This document shows positions 7,909 through 15,127 of a stretch of DNA of 64,000 nt, in pieces. Below the pieces are notes generated by a model. That model was given only the letters and a program-made list of their open reading frames with translations, did no database searches and was not told the origin of the DNA. Location: assembly GCA_022870745.1 (NCBI GenBank), contig CP085323.1:248001-312000 (forward strand), in the 5' to 3' direction. Source of the DNA: Silvibacterium acidisoli (GTDB taxonomy: Bacteria > Acidobacteriota > Terriglobia > Terriglobales > Acidobacteriaceae). Position numbers and translations under genes: made by a program. Numbering within the stretch: position 1 is the stretch's first letter; each line of letters begins with the position of its first letter.

Positions 7909-8023
7909 GCGCCAGGGAAGAATCGTGCGCGGCTTACCGGACGCATTGCTGCGAACGGTGCGGGGTCGAACCGCCTTGCCTTAAATGGGCTACCGAAGTA
8001 TCCGCACACTACGCCACTGGCGC
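7909..8023 (-). ncRNA. Y-RNA-like ncRNA unit 2, partial tRNA-like tip
   Basis: Terminal helix GCGCCAG (8023-8017) with CTGGCGC (7915-7909), bulged U plus GG/CC, internal loop, then an 8-bp middle helix GTGTGCGG/CCGCGCAC with one wobble, followed by ATACTTC. The tip has a T-arm-like hairpin GCGG-TTCGACC-CCGC, whose loop keeps the canonical TTCGA, next to an acceptor-like stem (ACCG, two mismatches, CGCA) capped by a GCAA tetraloop. No D-arm is visible, so the mimicry is half of that in unit 4. A small hairpin GCC-CATTTAA-GGC lies between ATACTTC and the T-arm. Confidence 0.8.
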
Positions 8024-8032
8024 ATCTCTCTA

Positions 8033-8113
8033 TGCAGTGCGAGGGAACGATCGCGACACGGCAGGTTTCATGGACAGATGAAGTATCCGTGCCCTGCACC
8101 ACTCGCGCCTGCA
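8033..8113 (-). ncRNA. Y-RNA-like ncRNA unit 1, minimal form
   Basis: Terminal helix TGCAG/CTGCA and GCGAG/CTCGC separated by a small internal loop, bulged U plus GG/CC, then a 7-bp middle helix GGCACGG/CCGTGTC with one wobble, followed by ATACTTC. The tip is only a short hairpin TTCAT-CTGTCC-ATGAA, so this unit holds little beyond the shared core. It is first in the direction of transcription. A loop reading CTTCATC superficially resembles an anticodon loop with TCA, but no cloverleaf surrounds it. Confidence 0.75.
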
Positions 8114-8366
8114 AAGAATTTGGATTTTCGCTTGAGTTGCTGGATTCAGCAGAGGATCTAACGCAGCTTAACGATTTGCGTCAGGAAGCAGAAGCCAGCC
8201 ATAGCTCAGCGCAAAATCCTGCACTGGCATTGTCTGGTGACCGAATTGGGTTTTGGTGGTCATTGTGGTTTCCTCTGCTCGAAATACAGTGCCACAGGTC
8301 GCCTGTTGAGATCAAGCGTTATTACAAAATATTTTTATTTGTAACCGATGTGGTTTCAAATAGAAG
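8114..8366. other. Leader region upstream of the Y-RNA cluster
   Basis: About 250 bases between the DUF4188 gene and the first Y-RNA-like unit, all transcribed leftward. The right part is AT-rich and holds the candidate promoter and palindrome described at 8322-8359. The remainder shows no gene. If the promoter is real, the leader before unit 1 would be about 210 nt. Confidence 0.5.
8322..8359 (-). promoter_or_regulatory. Candidate promoter with overlapping palindrome for the Y-RNA/rsr operon
   Basis: TTGAAA on the minus strand (8359-8354) and TAAAAA (8337-8332), spaced 16 bases, resemble -35 and -10 elements. A perfect inverted repeat TTACAAA-N9-TTTGTAA (8322-8344) overlaps the -10, as an operator would. 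It is the most AT-rich spot in an otherwise GC-rich neighbourhood. Assignment is inference from sequence; the regulator is unknown. Confidence 0.35.
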
Positions 8367-8864
8367 CTACTGCGGCGACACGACCGAATCTACTTCGCCG
8401 AGACGCGACTTCGCGCTCTGCAATCTGCCGATCGCCGGAAGCATCTCACCCGCTTTCGCCAGGCCGAACTGGGGCATGTTCGCATAGACACACTCATACG
8501 CGCCGTTTTTGACCAGGTAGGTTTCATGAAAGATGCCAACGGCTCCATTTCCGCCCACACGGCGGTTGAATGCCGCCCATGCTGGCAGATGTTCCAGGTT
8601 TTTGGCGTGCGCGTAGGCATGCAACTGCTCGAAACTGCGCCAATACTGAATCGTCATCAGTGTGCGTCCGCCCAGGTAAGCCGAAGCGTCCAGCAACCCC
8701 ATCTCGGGATGCTTCGCCAGTTCCCGCAACATGCGCGGCATTGCCGCGGCCACCGGCATCCACTTGTGCGGCAGCAGAAAATAATTGATCCGCATGCCGA
8801 TGATGAAGACGACGAAGTCCCCGTCGATCTTCGCAGTAAAGCGTCCCTTGTGAATCGGCGGCAT
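8367..8864 (-). CDS. DUF4188 family protein (monooxygenase-like fold)
   Basis: 165 residues, full length for the DUF4188 family, which belongs to the dimeric alpha/beta barrel superfamily and is often labelled monooxygenase or phenylacetaldoxime dehydratase-like. Typical stretches are FVVFIIGMRIN (residues about 18-28), LMTIQYWRSFEQLHAYA (69-85) and the FHETYLVKNGAYECVYANMP segment (112-131). ATG at 8862-8864 has GGGAGG five bases upstream. It follows the esterase gene at 8878 by 13 bases on the same strand, suggesting one transcript. The substrate is unknown. Confidence 0.8.
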   Translation of the reverse strand: MPPIHKGRFTAKIDGDFVVFIIGMRINYFLLPHKWMPVAAAMPRMLRELAKHPEMGLLDASAYLGGRTLMTIQYWRSFEQLHAYAHAKNLEHLPAWAAFNRRVGGNGAVGIFHETYLVKNGAYECVYANMPQFGLAKAGEMLPAIGRLQSAKSRLGEVDSVVSPQ

Positions 8865-8877
8865 CGCAGCCTCCCGG

Positions 8878-9591
8878 TCAGAGATACTCGTTCATCATCC
8901 TGCCCCACGTCGGCCAGTCGTGGCTGTTCCATGTGTCCCAGATGTAGAGCCGGTGCGGAATATGCTTTTCGCCCATCACCCGCGCCAGGTGCTGATTATC
9001 GCCGAGGCAATGGTCGTCCCATCCAGTGGCCAGCACGTATGTATTGCGGCGGTAGCGCTCGTAGTACCACGCATCGCTCAGGTTTGAGAGATACGCGGGC
9101 GGCGTGTTGAAGTACACGTCGTCGTCATGATATCCCCGCAGAAAGCGGTCGGGAATGTTATACGCGCCGCTCATTGAGAGAAATCCGGTAAAGCGGTCGG
9201 GATGGCGCAGCGCGATGTTGACCGCGTGATAACCGCCAAAGCTGCAGCCCAGGCTGATGCAGTTGGGGTTCCAGTTCTTCTGCCGGACCAGCGGCAGTAC
9301 CTCATCCATTACGTACTGCTCGTACTGCACGTGGCGCGCAATGCGCCAGCGCGGCGGCACGTTGCGGTTGTACCAGCTCTCGGCATCCACGCTGTCGAGG
9401 CAGTACATCTGGATCTCGCCACGGTCGATCTTGTGCGCGACCGCGCCGATCAACCCGCGATCTTCGAACTCGAAAAAGCGCCCCTGAGAGCTTGGAAAAA
9501 CAACGACCGGCACACCGCCATGTCCAAAAACGAGCAGCTCCATTTCGCGTCCCAGCCGGGGCGACCACCATTTGCGATATTCACGATTCAT
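8878..9591 (-). CDS. Putative esterase, alpha/beta-hydrolase fold (esterase D-like)
   Basis: 237 residues from the ATG at 9589-9591, preceded by AAGG. Nucleophile elbow SLGCSFGGYHAV (Ser in the GxSxG position), candidate Asp in GWDDHC and His in SHDWPTW near the C-terminus form a catalytic triad, as in the PF00756 esterase family. A longer in-frame reading to 9756 would overlap the divergent esterase gene and lacks a good start signal. No signal peptide is seen, so a cytoplasmic enzyme is likely. It is head-to-head with a second esterase of the same superfamily. Confidence 0.85.
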   Translation of the reverse strand: MNREYRKWWSPRLGREMELLVFGHGGVPVVVFPSSQGRFFEFEDRGLIGAVAHKIDRGEIQMYCLDSVDAESWYNRNVPPRWRIARHVQYEQYVMDEVLPLVRQKNWNPNCISLGCSFGGYHAVNIALRHPDRFTGFLSMSGAYNIPDRFLRGYHDDDVYFNTPPAYLSNLSDAWYYERYRRNTYVLATGWDDHCLGDNQHLARVMGEKHIPHRLYIWDTWNSHDWPTWGRMMNEYL

Positions 9592-9653
9592 AAGGCCTTC
9601 ACAATTCCTGTTACTGTAACAGCAGGCCCCTGCCACGGTTTTACAGTGGAAAG

Positions 9654-10532
9654 ATGCCGAAGCGCACGAGCGAATCCAGCAAAAGGAGCGGGCGGGTATT
9701 GCCGTCTCAGCATTCAACCCAACCAGAGCTCGAGCCAGCGATCTTCGAAGGACCACTCCACCCGCGTCTGCGCCTTCACTCGCAGTTCAAGAGCCGCTTT
9801 CTGCCCGACGCGCGCGACCTGACGGTCTATCTGCCGCCGGGCTACGAGGAAAACCCCGATCGCCACTACCCCGTCATGCTGCTGCATGACGGTCAGAATC
9901 TCTTTGACCCCAACACGGCGTTCATTCCCGGGCGCACCTGGAAAGTCGCCGAAGCAGCGGACGAGGCCATCAGCTGCCGCATGGTTGAGCCTCTGATTAT
10001 TGTCGGAGTAGCCAATACCGGTGAGCGCCGGCTGGCCGAGTACACTCCTGACGCCGACTGGAAGCTGGGTGGCGGAGAGGCAGCCCGCTACGGCGAGTTG
10101 CTCGTCAAAGATTTGCTTCCCTTCATTGCTTCGCAGTACCGGATTCGCACCGGTGCGGAGAACACCGGCCTTGGGGGATCATCGCTTGGCGGGCTGGTCA
10201 GCCTCTATCTGGGCCTAAAGTACCCCGAAGTATTTGCGCGCCTCGCCGTGCTCTCGCCGTCGGTCTGGTGGAATCACCGCTCGATCATCGGCTATGTAAA
10301 CGAAACAGCTCCGGCCCTTCCAGAAAAGCCGCGCATCTGGCTCGATGTGGGCGAGGGCGAAGGCCGCCGGACCGTGCTCGATGCCGACCTGCTCGACCGG
10401 AGACTGGTCTCCAACGGATGGAAACCAGGCGAGAACCTTTCGTATCTGCGGGTTCCGGGCGGCATGCACGACGAAACCTCCTGGGCGGCACGCGTGGCCC
10501 CCATGCTTGGCTTTCTCTTTCCTGCAAAGTAA
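9654..10532 (+). CDS. Putative esterase of the PF00756 family
   Basis: 292 residues. It has the family pattern: LTVYLPPGYEENPDRHYPVM near residue 56, HDGQNLFD (78-85), nucleophile motif GLGGSSLGGLVS (172-183) and the catalytic His in GGMHDETSW (266-274). Related proteins hydrolyse small esters or ferric-siderophore esters, but nothing here fixes the substrate. The first 30 residues are hydrophilic and variable, so the true start may be a little downstream. It is divergent from the esterase at 8878-9591 with a 62-base gap. Confidence 0.85.
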   Translation: MPKRTSESSKRSGRVLPSQHSTQPELEPAIFEGPLHPRLRLHSQFKSRFLPDARDLTVYLPPGYEENPDRHYPVMLLHDGQNLFDPNTAFIPGRTWKVAEAADEAISCRMVEPLIIVGVANTGERRLAEYTPDADWKLGGGEAARYGELLVKDLLPFIASQYRIRTGAENTGLGGSSLGGLVSLYLGLKYPEVFARLAVLSPSVWWNHRSIIGYVNETAPALPEKPRIWLDVGEGEGRRTVLDADLLDRRLVSNGWKPGENLSYLRVPGGMHDETSWAARVAPMLGFLFPAK

Positions 10533-10643
10533 ATGGCGCTTCCTGCTATACTAAGTTGCTGGGATTTCCATGGCGGTACGGTCCTCCGGGCCTGTGTATG
10601 CAACCGCATCCCGTAAACAAGCAGTTTCGAAAGGATTTGCACT

Positions 10644-10895
10644 GTGTTGATGATTCGTTTGGCGCGCGTTGGCGCCCGTAAGCAGCCGTACTACCGCGTC
10701 GTCGTTATCGAGAAGGATCGCGCCCGCAACGGCCGTTCGATCGAAGTGGTGGGCACCTACAATCCCCGTACCAACCCCGCTTCCATCGACCTGAAGCGTG
10801 ACCGCATCGATTACTGGACCGGCAAAGGCGCGCAGTTCTCCGACCGCGTTGCCAAGCTTTACGCGGCCACTCCGGCTGCGACCCCGGCGGCTTAG
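10644..10895 (+). CDS. rpsP: 30S ribosomal protein S16
   Basis: 83 residues starting at GTG (AAGGA eight bases upstream), reading MLMIRLARVGARKQPYYRVV, a textbook S16 beginning. The protein binds 16S rRNA and helps assemble the 30S body. It is the first gene of the rpsP-khpA-rimM-trmD cluster. The C-terminus is short and Ala/Pro rich (TPAATPAA). Confidence 0.98.
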   Translation: MLMIRLARVGARKQPYYRVVVIEKDRARNGRSIEVVGTYNPRTNPASIDLKRDRIDYWTGKGAQFSDRVAKLYAATPAATPAA

Positions 10896-10954
10896 TCTCC
10901 ACCGCCCGGTTCATCCCATATCCCGGTACACATTGCCGACCGCTACCCACGGAA

Positions 10955-10981
10955 GACAGGAGAATTCTGCATTCCCCTGTC
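10955..10981 (+). other. Hairpin between rpsP and khpA
   Basis: Eleven-position stem with one mismatch (GACAGG-a-GAAT with ATTC-c-CCTGTC), loop TCTGC. There is no clear T-run, so it may be a weak attenuator or an mRNA-end stabiliser rather than a terminator. Confidence 0.4.
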
Positions 10982-11049
10982 CTCCGTGCTGCGTAGCTGA
11001 TAAGATTTCCCGAGCCCGAGAGTGAAACACCCACGACCTCAAGGGGGCA

Positions 11050-11340
11050 ATGAGAATGACCCACGAAGAACGGCCGGATGACATGCAGGAACTGGTGACA
11101 GAGATCGCCAGAGCGCTCGTTGATGAACCTGAAGCGGTAATAGTTGAAGCCGTCGAACGAGAAGAGAGTACCGTATTGCGGTTACGTGTCGCCCCCAGCG
11201 ACGTTGGCAAAGTGATCGGCAAGCAGGGACGCACTGCGCGCTCCATGCGAACCATCCTTGGCGCGGTGAGTATGAAACACCATCACCGATACACGCTGGA
11301 CATTTTAGAGGAAGACAAACAGGCAGCGGCGAGCGAGTAA
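11050..11340 (+). CDS. khpA: KH-domain RNA-binding protein KhpA (YlqC family)
   Basis: 96 residues with a single type II KH domain; the GxxG loop is GKQG in VGKVIGKQGRTARSMRTIL (about residues 52-70). KhpA binds RNA, often with KhpB/Jag, and affects cell elongation and small RNAs in Gram-positives; the acidobacterial role is untested. It sits at its usual place between rpsP and rimM. The ATG at 11050 follows a purine-rich AAGGGGG; an ATG at 11056 is an alternative. Confidence 0.93.
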   Translation: MRMTHEERPDDMQELVTEIARALVDEPEAVIVEAVEREESTVLRLRVAPSDVGKVIGKQGRTARSMRTILGAVSMKHHHRYTLDILEEDKQAAASE

Positions 11341-11367
11341 GCCCGGGTTCCAGAGGAGCGAACGCCC

Positions 11368-11946
11368 ATGACTGAATCGAATTGGGCGATCGTAGCCCGT
11401 CTTGTGCGCTCGCAAGGGCGCCATGGCGAGATCCTCGCCGAAATCCACACCGACTTCCCGGAGCGTTTCGCGGAGCGAAAGCGGCTCTTCCTGCTCTCAG
11501 ATGAGAGCAGCGAGACTCCTGTTCGCGAAATCACCCTCGAAAGCCACTGGCTTCACAAGGACCGGGTTGTGCTCAAGTTTGCCGGCGTTGATTCCATCAA
11601 CGATACCGAGCCGTTGCGCGGACTCTACGTCGCCATCCCGGCCTCGGAACGCACTCCCCTGCCCGAAGATGAGGTCTATATCTCCGACCTGATCGGCTGC
11701 GAACTCTTCGATCATTCGACGGGGCGAGTCATAGGCAAGGTCGACGACTTCGACCGCGGCGCGAACCTGCTCATCGTGCGAGAGGGCAGGAACGAACACC
11801 TGGTTCCCTTTGCCAACGCCTACATCGAAACCATCGATCTCTCAGCCAGACGCATCGAGATGCGCCTGCCAGCAGGCCTGCTCGAAATCAACGCCCCGCT
11901 CACTGCCGACGAGAAAAAACAGATGCAGTCGGAACGCGAGGGCTAG
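11368..11946 (+). CDS. rimM: 16S rRNA processing protein RimM
   Basis: 192 residues with the N-terminal RimM barrel (VARLVRSQGRHGEILAEIHTDFPERF) and the C-terminal PRC-type barrel (YISDLIGCELFDHSTGRVIGKVDDFDRG). RimM binds ribosomal protein S19 and helps mature the 30S head. Its stop codon is directly followed by the trmD start, so the two are translationally coupled. AGGAG lies 11 bases before the ATG. Confidence 0.97.
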   Translation: MTESNWAIVARLVRSQGRHGEILAEIHTDFPERFAERKRLFLLSDESSETPVREITLESHWLHKDRVVLKFAGVDSINDTEPLRGLYVAIPASERTPLPEDEVYISDLIGCELFDHSTGRVIGKVDDFDRGANLLIVREGRNEHLVPFANAYIETIDLSARRIEMRLPAGLLEINAPLTADEKKQMQSEREG

Positions 11947-12750
11947 ATGCGCTTCGACATCGTAACCATCTTCCCCGATTTCTTCTCGAGCATCCTGGCC
12001 AACGGAGTCGTGCGCCGCGCACTGGCCAACGGCCTGATCGACGTCCAGGCACACGACCTGCGCAGCTTCACCCATGACCGCCATCGCACCGTGGACGACC
12101 GTCCTTTCGGCGGCGGCGAGGGCATGGTGCTCAAGCCGGAGCCGCTAGTTGCTGCCATTGAATCCCTCGAAGTCACTCCCAAGCCGGAGCGTGATCCGAG
12201 CCGCGAAACCGTCATCCTGCTCTCCGCGCAAGGCTCGCGATTCACCCAGGCCACGGCCCGCGAGCTCTCGAAGCTCGACCGAGTGGTGTTGATCTGCGGG
12301 CGATATGAAGGCGTGGACGAGCGCGTGAACGAGCTGATGTGCGACCGCGAGCTCTCGATCGGCGACTATGTTCTTTCAGGCGGCGAGCTGGGCGCGGCGG
12401 TAATCGTCGATGCGGTCATGCGCCTCATCCCCGGAGTGCTCGGCAACGAGGCCTCAAGCGCCTACGAAAGCTTTGGCATCGCCGACGAACATTTCTCCGA
12501 CGATCCCGACGGGCCGCCTCGTTCGATGCACGGCGCCGGCGGCCTGCTCGACTATCCGCACTACACGCGTCCACCAGAATTCCGCGGCCTCGCCGTGCCG
12601 GAAGTGCTCGCAGGCGGCGACCACGCGGCCATCCGCAAATGGCGCCGTGCGCGAGCGCTCGAGAAGACGCTGCGCAATCGTCCCGATCTGCTGGAACAAG
12701 CGGATCTATCGAAGGCCGATAAAGCACTGCTCGCTAAGCTGCGCTCCTAG
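11947..12750 (+). CDS. trmD: tRNA (guanine-N1-)-methyltransferase TrmD
   Basis: 267 residues. TrmD methylates G37 of tRNAs that read CNN codons, using S-adenosylmethionine, and prevents +1 frameshifting. Hallmarks of the SPOUT trefoil knot are visible: [28 protein letters not shown], and [21 protein letters not shown]. The ATG abuts the rimM stop. A strong palindromic terminator follows. In most bacteria rplS comes next; here it lies 7 kb away. Confidence 0.98.
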   Translation: MRFDIVTIFPDFFSSILANGVVRRALANGLIDVQAHDLRSFTHDRHRTVDDRPFGGGEGMVLKPEPLVAAIESLEVTPKPERDPSRETVILLSAQGSRFTQATARELSKLDRVVLICGRYEGVDERVNELMCDRELSIGDYVLSGGELGAAVIVDAVMRLIPGVLGNEASSAYESFGIADEHFSDDPDGPPRSMHGAGGLLDYPHYTRPPEFRGLAVPEVLAGGDHAAIRKWRRARALEKTLRNRPDLLEQADLSKADKALLAKLRS

Positions 12751-13076
12751 TCGAATCTGTGTGCCCCATCCATGACGTTTTTGTCATGGATGGGACCGCA
12801 CAAACTCGTCCGTCGCCGGATAAGGCCATAGGCATAGCATCTGTTTTCTGGAAGCGAAGAACGATGGGCGCGGGCTAAAGCCAGCGCCACCAATCGTGCA
12901 TACGTTCACGAGTACATCCATGAGCCGAAACGCCTCCAAAGAGCCGCACATGACAAAAGCGTAATGGTGCGGCACACAATACAGGCCACTTCTGCGATTC
13001 ATGGAATATTGACTGCGGCACCGTTGCAAACTCCTCTCTTCGCGCAGTATTACAGTGCGCGAACAAAGGAGGCCCC
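12751..13076. other. Intergenic region with repeat-type palindrome after trmD
   Basis: Holds the terminator palindrome at 12765-12794 and then a stretch (about 12850-12890) with AAGAACGATGGGCGCGGGCT, which recurs almost identically (AAGAACGGTAGGCGCGGGCT) at about 14909-14928 on the far side of the next gene. The gene at 13077 is thus bracketed by two copies of one dispersed intergenic repeat. No coding frame seen. Confidence 0.6.
12765..12794 (+). terminator. Palindromic terminator/repeat R1 after trmD
   Basis: Perfect 12-bp stem CCCATCCATGAC / GTCATGGATGGG with loop GTTTTT, preceded by GTGTGCC. One member of a family of dispersed palindromes (see 14818, 14984, 21830, 36735). Confidence 0.7.
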
Positions 13077-14792
13077 ATGAAGTTACCCACGATTCTTCTT
13101 CTGGGAGTGAGTGTCGCGCTAGCATCGGCGGCGCATGCGCAGAGCCCTGATGACTGGAACCGCAGTCCGGTTCATCACGTTCTGCTGATCAGCATCGACG
13201 GCATGCATGCCGTCGACTACCTGAATTGCTCCCATGGAATGGAAGGCATAAACAACGGAGCGCCGTACTGCCCTCACCTTGCCTCGCTAGGAGGGACCGC
13301 CATCAACTTCGTGAACGCTAGCACTTCTAAGCCTTCCGACTCCTTCCCCGGCCTCATGAGCATTGTGACCGGTGCTACTCCCCGCACGATGGGCGTCTAC
13401 TACGACGTTGCATACGACCGCTCGCTCGATCCGCCAGCAAAGACGACGGGGAACGGAGTGGCCGCCGGTGCCTGCAAAGCAAATGCCACGCCTACCGGAA
13501 CGACCACTGAATATGAAGAAGGAATCGACATCGACCAGACCAAGCTCAACGGCGGAGCACCAGGAGCCGGGCTTACAGATGGAGGCATCGCTTCCATCGA
13601 CAAGTCCCGCCTCGTGCGTGATCCCGCCGCCGGATGCGCGCCCGTCTGGCCATGGAACTTCGTTCGCGTGAACACCATCTTCGGTGTCATTCACGCATGG
13701 GGCGGCTACACCGCATGGTCTGATAAACATCCGTCGTATTCGTCTATCGCCGGACCAGGCGGCCAACCGCTCGACGACTATTACTCGCCAGAAATCAATT
13801 CAATAGTCGTAGGCCTGCCTGGAGTCACCACGCCTACTGGAATCGGCTGTTCCTCCATTCCCGATCCGTCGCAGACGGGCTCATGGACCGACAGCTTCCA
13901 GAACATCCAGTGCTATGACACGCTCAAGGTCAATGCGATTCTTCGGGAGATCGATGGGAAGACACACAATGGCGCTAAGGCCAAAGTTCCCACGATCTTC
14001 GGAATGAACTTCCAGGCGGTGAGCGTCGGACAGAAACTGATCGAAGCGAATGTCGCCACAGGCGGCTATACGAACGCCGAAGGTACGCCGACGGCTTCTC
14101 TGCTGCAGGAGATTCAGTTCGTCGATGCCTCGGTCGGAGAGATGATCAATGAGCTGAAGGATCATGGCCTTTACGATTCGACACTCATCGTCATCACCTC
14201 AAAGCATGGCCAATCTCCCATCGATCCTCATCGCTACAAGGCTGTTCCCGGCAAGACTGACAGTGGCGTATCGCCGGCCACTGTGATCGCGAGTCTCCTG
14301 CCACACTCCGAATCGCCTTTGAACCCAACCGGCATCGGATCGACAGAGGACGATATCTCCCTCTTATGGCTCGCAGATACAGCCAACACACCGGCTGCGG
14401 TAGACATGATCGAGGAGAACGCAGACAAAGAGGGGCTTGGGCAGATCTACTACGGCGCATCGCTCCGCCTGAATTACAACAACCCTGGCCTGCCTCCATA
14501 TGGAGATCCGCGCACACCGGACATCATCGTAACGCCGAACGTGGGGGTGACATACACCGGCAGTTCAGCAAAGCTCTCCGAGCACGGCGGCTTCGCGCAT
14601 GATGATGTCAATGTCGTCCTGCTGGTCGAACATCCGATGTTTCACCGGGAGACGGTCTCCACAAGCGTAGGAACGAACCAGGTAGCGCCGACGATTCTCA
14701 AAGTCCTCGGCATACCTACGGGAACGCTGCAGGCGGTGCAGATGGAAGGAACACCGGTATTACCGGAAATCCCTCTCAATCTGCTGCGCTAA
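13077..14792 (+). CDS. Secreted alkaline-phosphatase-superfamily phosphodiesterase
   Basis: 571 residues with a clear Sec signal peptide (cleavage after AAHAQ, about residue 22). It belongs to the type I phosphodiesterase/nucleotide pyrophosphatase group. Metal and nucleophile sites visible: VLLISIDGMHAVDYL (Asp near residue 42), SKPSDSFPGLMS with the candidate Thr/Ser nucleophile, VITSKHGQSPIDPHRY with the Asp/His pair, and SEHGGFAHDDVN near residue 505. It should hydrolyse phosphodiester or phosphonate bonds in the periplasm or outside the cell; the substrate is unknown. It is flanked on both sides by copies of an intergenic repeat and splits the trmD-rplS neighbourhood. The ATG follows AAAGGAGG, a strong ribosome binding site. 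Confidence 0.88.
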   Translation: MKLPTILLLGVSVALASAAHAQSPDDWNRSPVHHVLLISIDGMHAVDYLNCSHGMEGINNGAPYCPHLASLGGTAINFVNASTSKPSDSFPGLMSIVTGATPRTMGVYYDVAYDRSLDPPAKTTGNGVAAGACKANATPTGTTTEYEEGIDIDQTKLNGGAPGAGLTDGGIASIDKSRLVRDPAAGCAPVWPWNFVRVNTIFGVIHAWGGYTAWSDKHPSYSSIAGPGGQPLDDYYSPEINSIVVGLPGVTTPTGIGCSSIPDPSQTGSWTDSFQNIQCYDTLKVNAILREIDGKTHNGAKAKVPTIFGMNFQAVSVGQKLIEANVATGGYTNAEGTPTASLLQEIQFVDASVGEMINELKDHGLYDSTLIVITSKHGQSPIDPHRYKAVPGKTDSGVSPATVIASLLPHSESPLNPTGIGSTEDDISLLWLADTANTPAAVDMIEENADKEGLGQIYYGASLRLNYNNPGLPPYGDPRTPDIIVTPNVGVTYTGSSAKLSEHGGFAHDDVNVVLLVEHPMFHRETVSTSVGTNQVAPTILKVLGIPTGTLQAVQMEGTPVLPEIPLNLLR

Positions 14793-14812
14793 CCGGTCTG
14801 ATCTGCCAGCCG

Positions 14813-15020
14813 GGTGCCCCACTCATGACGGCTTCATCGTCATGGGTGGGAATCGCACAACCCCGTTCACAACTGTAGAGACTGCACGCACGCCTTTCGC
14901 AAGAGCAAAGAACGGTAGGCGCGGGCTTCAGCTCGCACATTTCCACGCACAATAAGGGCCTTCAGGCCCTGAGGCGCACGGAACCCATCCATGACGATGA
15001 AGCCGTCATGGATGGGGCAC
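14813..15020. repeat. REP/BIME-like element with two opposed palindromes
   Basis: Left end GGTGCCCCACTCATGACG with its hairpin partner (stem 14818-14830 with 14838-14850, one wobble) and right end CGTCATGGATGGGGCACC with its own hairpin (14984-14996 with 15004-15016) form an inverted pair about 200 bases long. The left half probably also terminates the upstream gene. Similar palindromes elsewhere in the window make this a dispersed repeat; mobility is inference. Confidence 0.6.
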
Positions 15021-15067
15021 CCGCATCCTGTAATTCTCGCCATCGACCACCTCCAAATTTTCCTCTT

Positions 15068-15119
15068 CCCATAGTCATCCGAGGGGAGTATAAATCTCTC
15101 CCATAGCCATTCGAGGGGA
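15068..15119 (+). promoter_or_regulatory. Two 20-base direct repeats before padR
   Basis: CCCATAGTCATCCGAGGGGA at 15068-15087 and CCCATAGCCATTCGAGGGGA at 15100-15119, 18 of 20 identical, 32 bases apart (three helical turns). The second copy supplies the padR ribosome binding site (GAGGGGA). TATAAAT lies between them. They could be tandem operator sites for PadR autoregulation or a local duplication. Confidence 0.5.
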
Positions 15120-15127
15120 AACAGCCA

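Larger units (their letters stand above)
14793..15127. other. Intergenic region with paired palindromes and direct repeats
   Basis: Between the phosphodiesterase and padR genes. It contains palindromes R2 and R3 in opposite orientation, a small hairpin AGGGCC-TTCA-GGCCCT near 14955-14970, and two 20-base direct repeats at 15068 and 15100 just before padR. No coding frame seen. Confidence 0.65.

Noticed and set aside
8033-8113. Opal or selenocysteine-type anticodon loop (CTTCATC) in unit 1
   Set aside because: There is no acceptor, D-arm or T-arm around it; the loop is part of the shared core plus a short hairpin.
7837-8487. A 216-residue plus-strand reading frame across the Y RNA cluster
   Set aside because: It runs antisense through structured RNAs and into the DUF4188 gene, has no family character and no good ribosome binding site.
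9592-9756. N-terminal extension of the esterase at 8878
   Set aside because: It would overlap the divergent esterase gene, and the internal ATG at 9591 has AAGG upstream.
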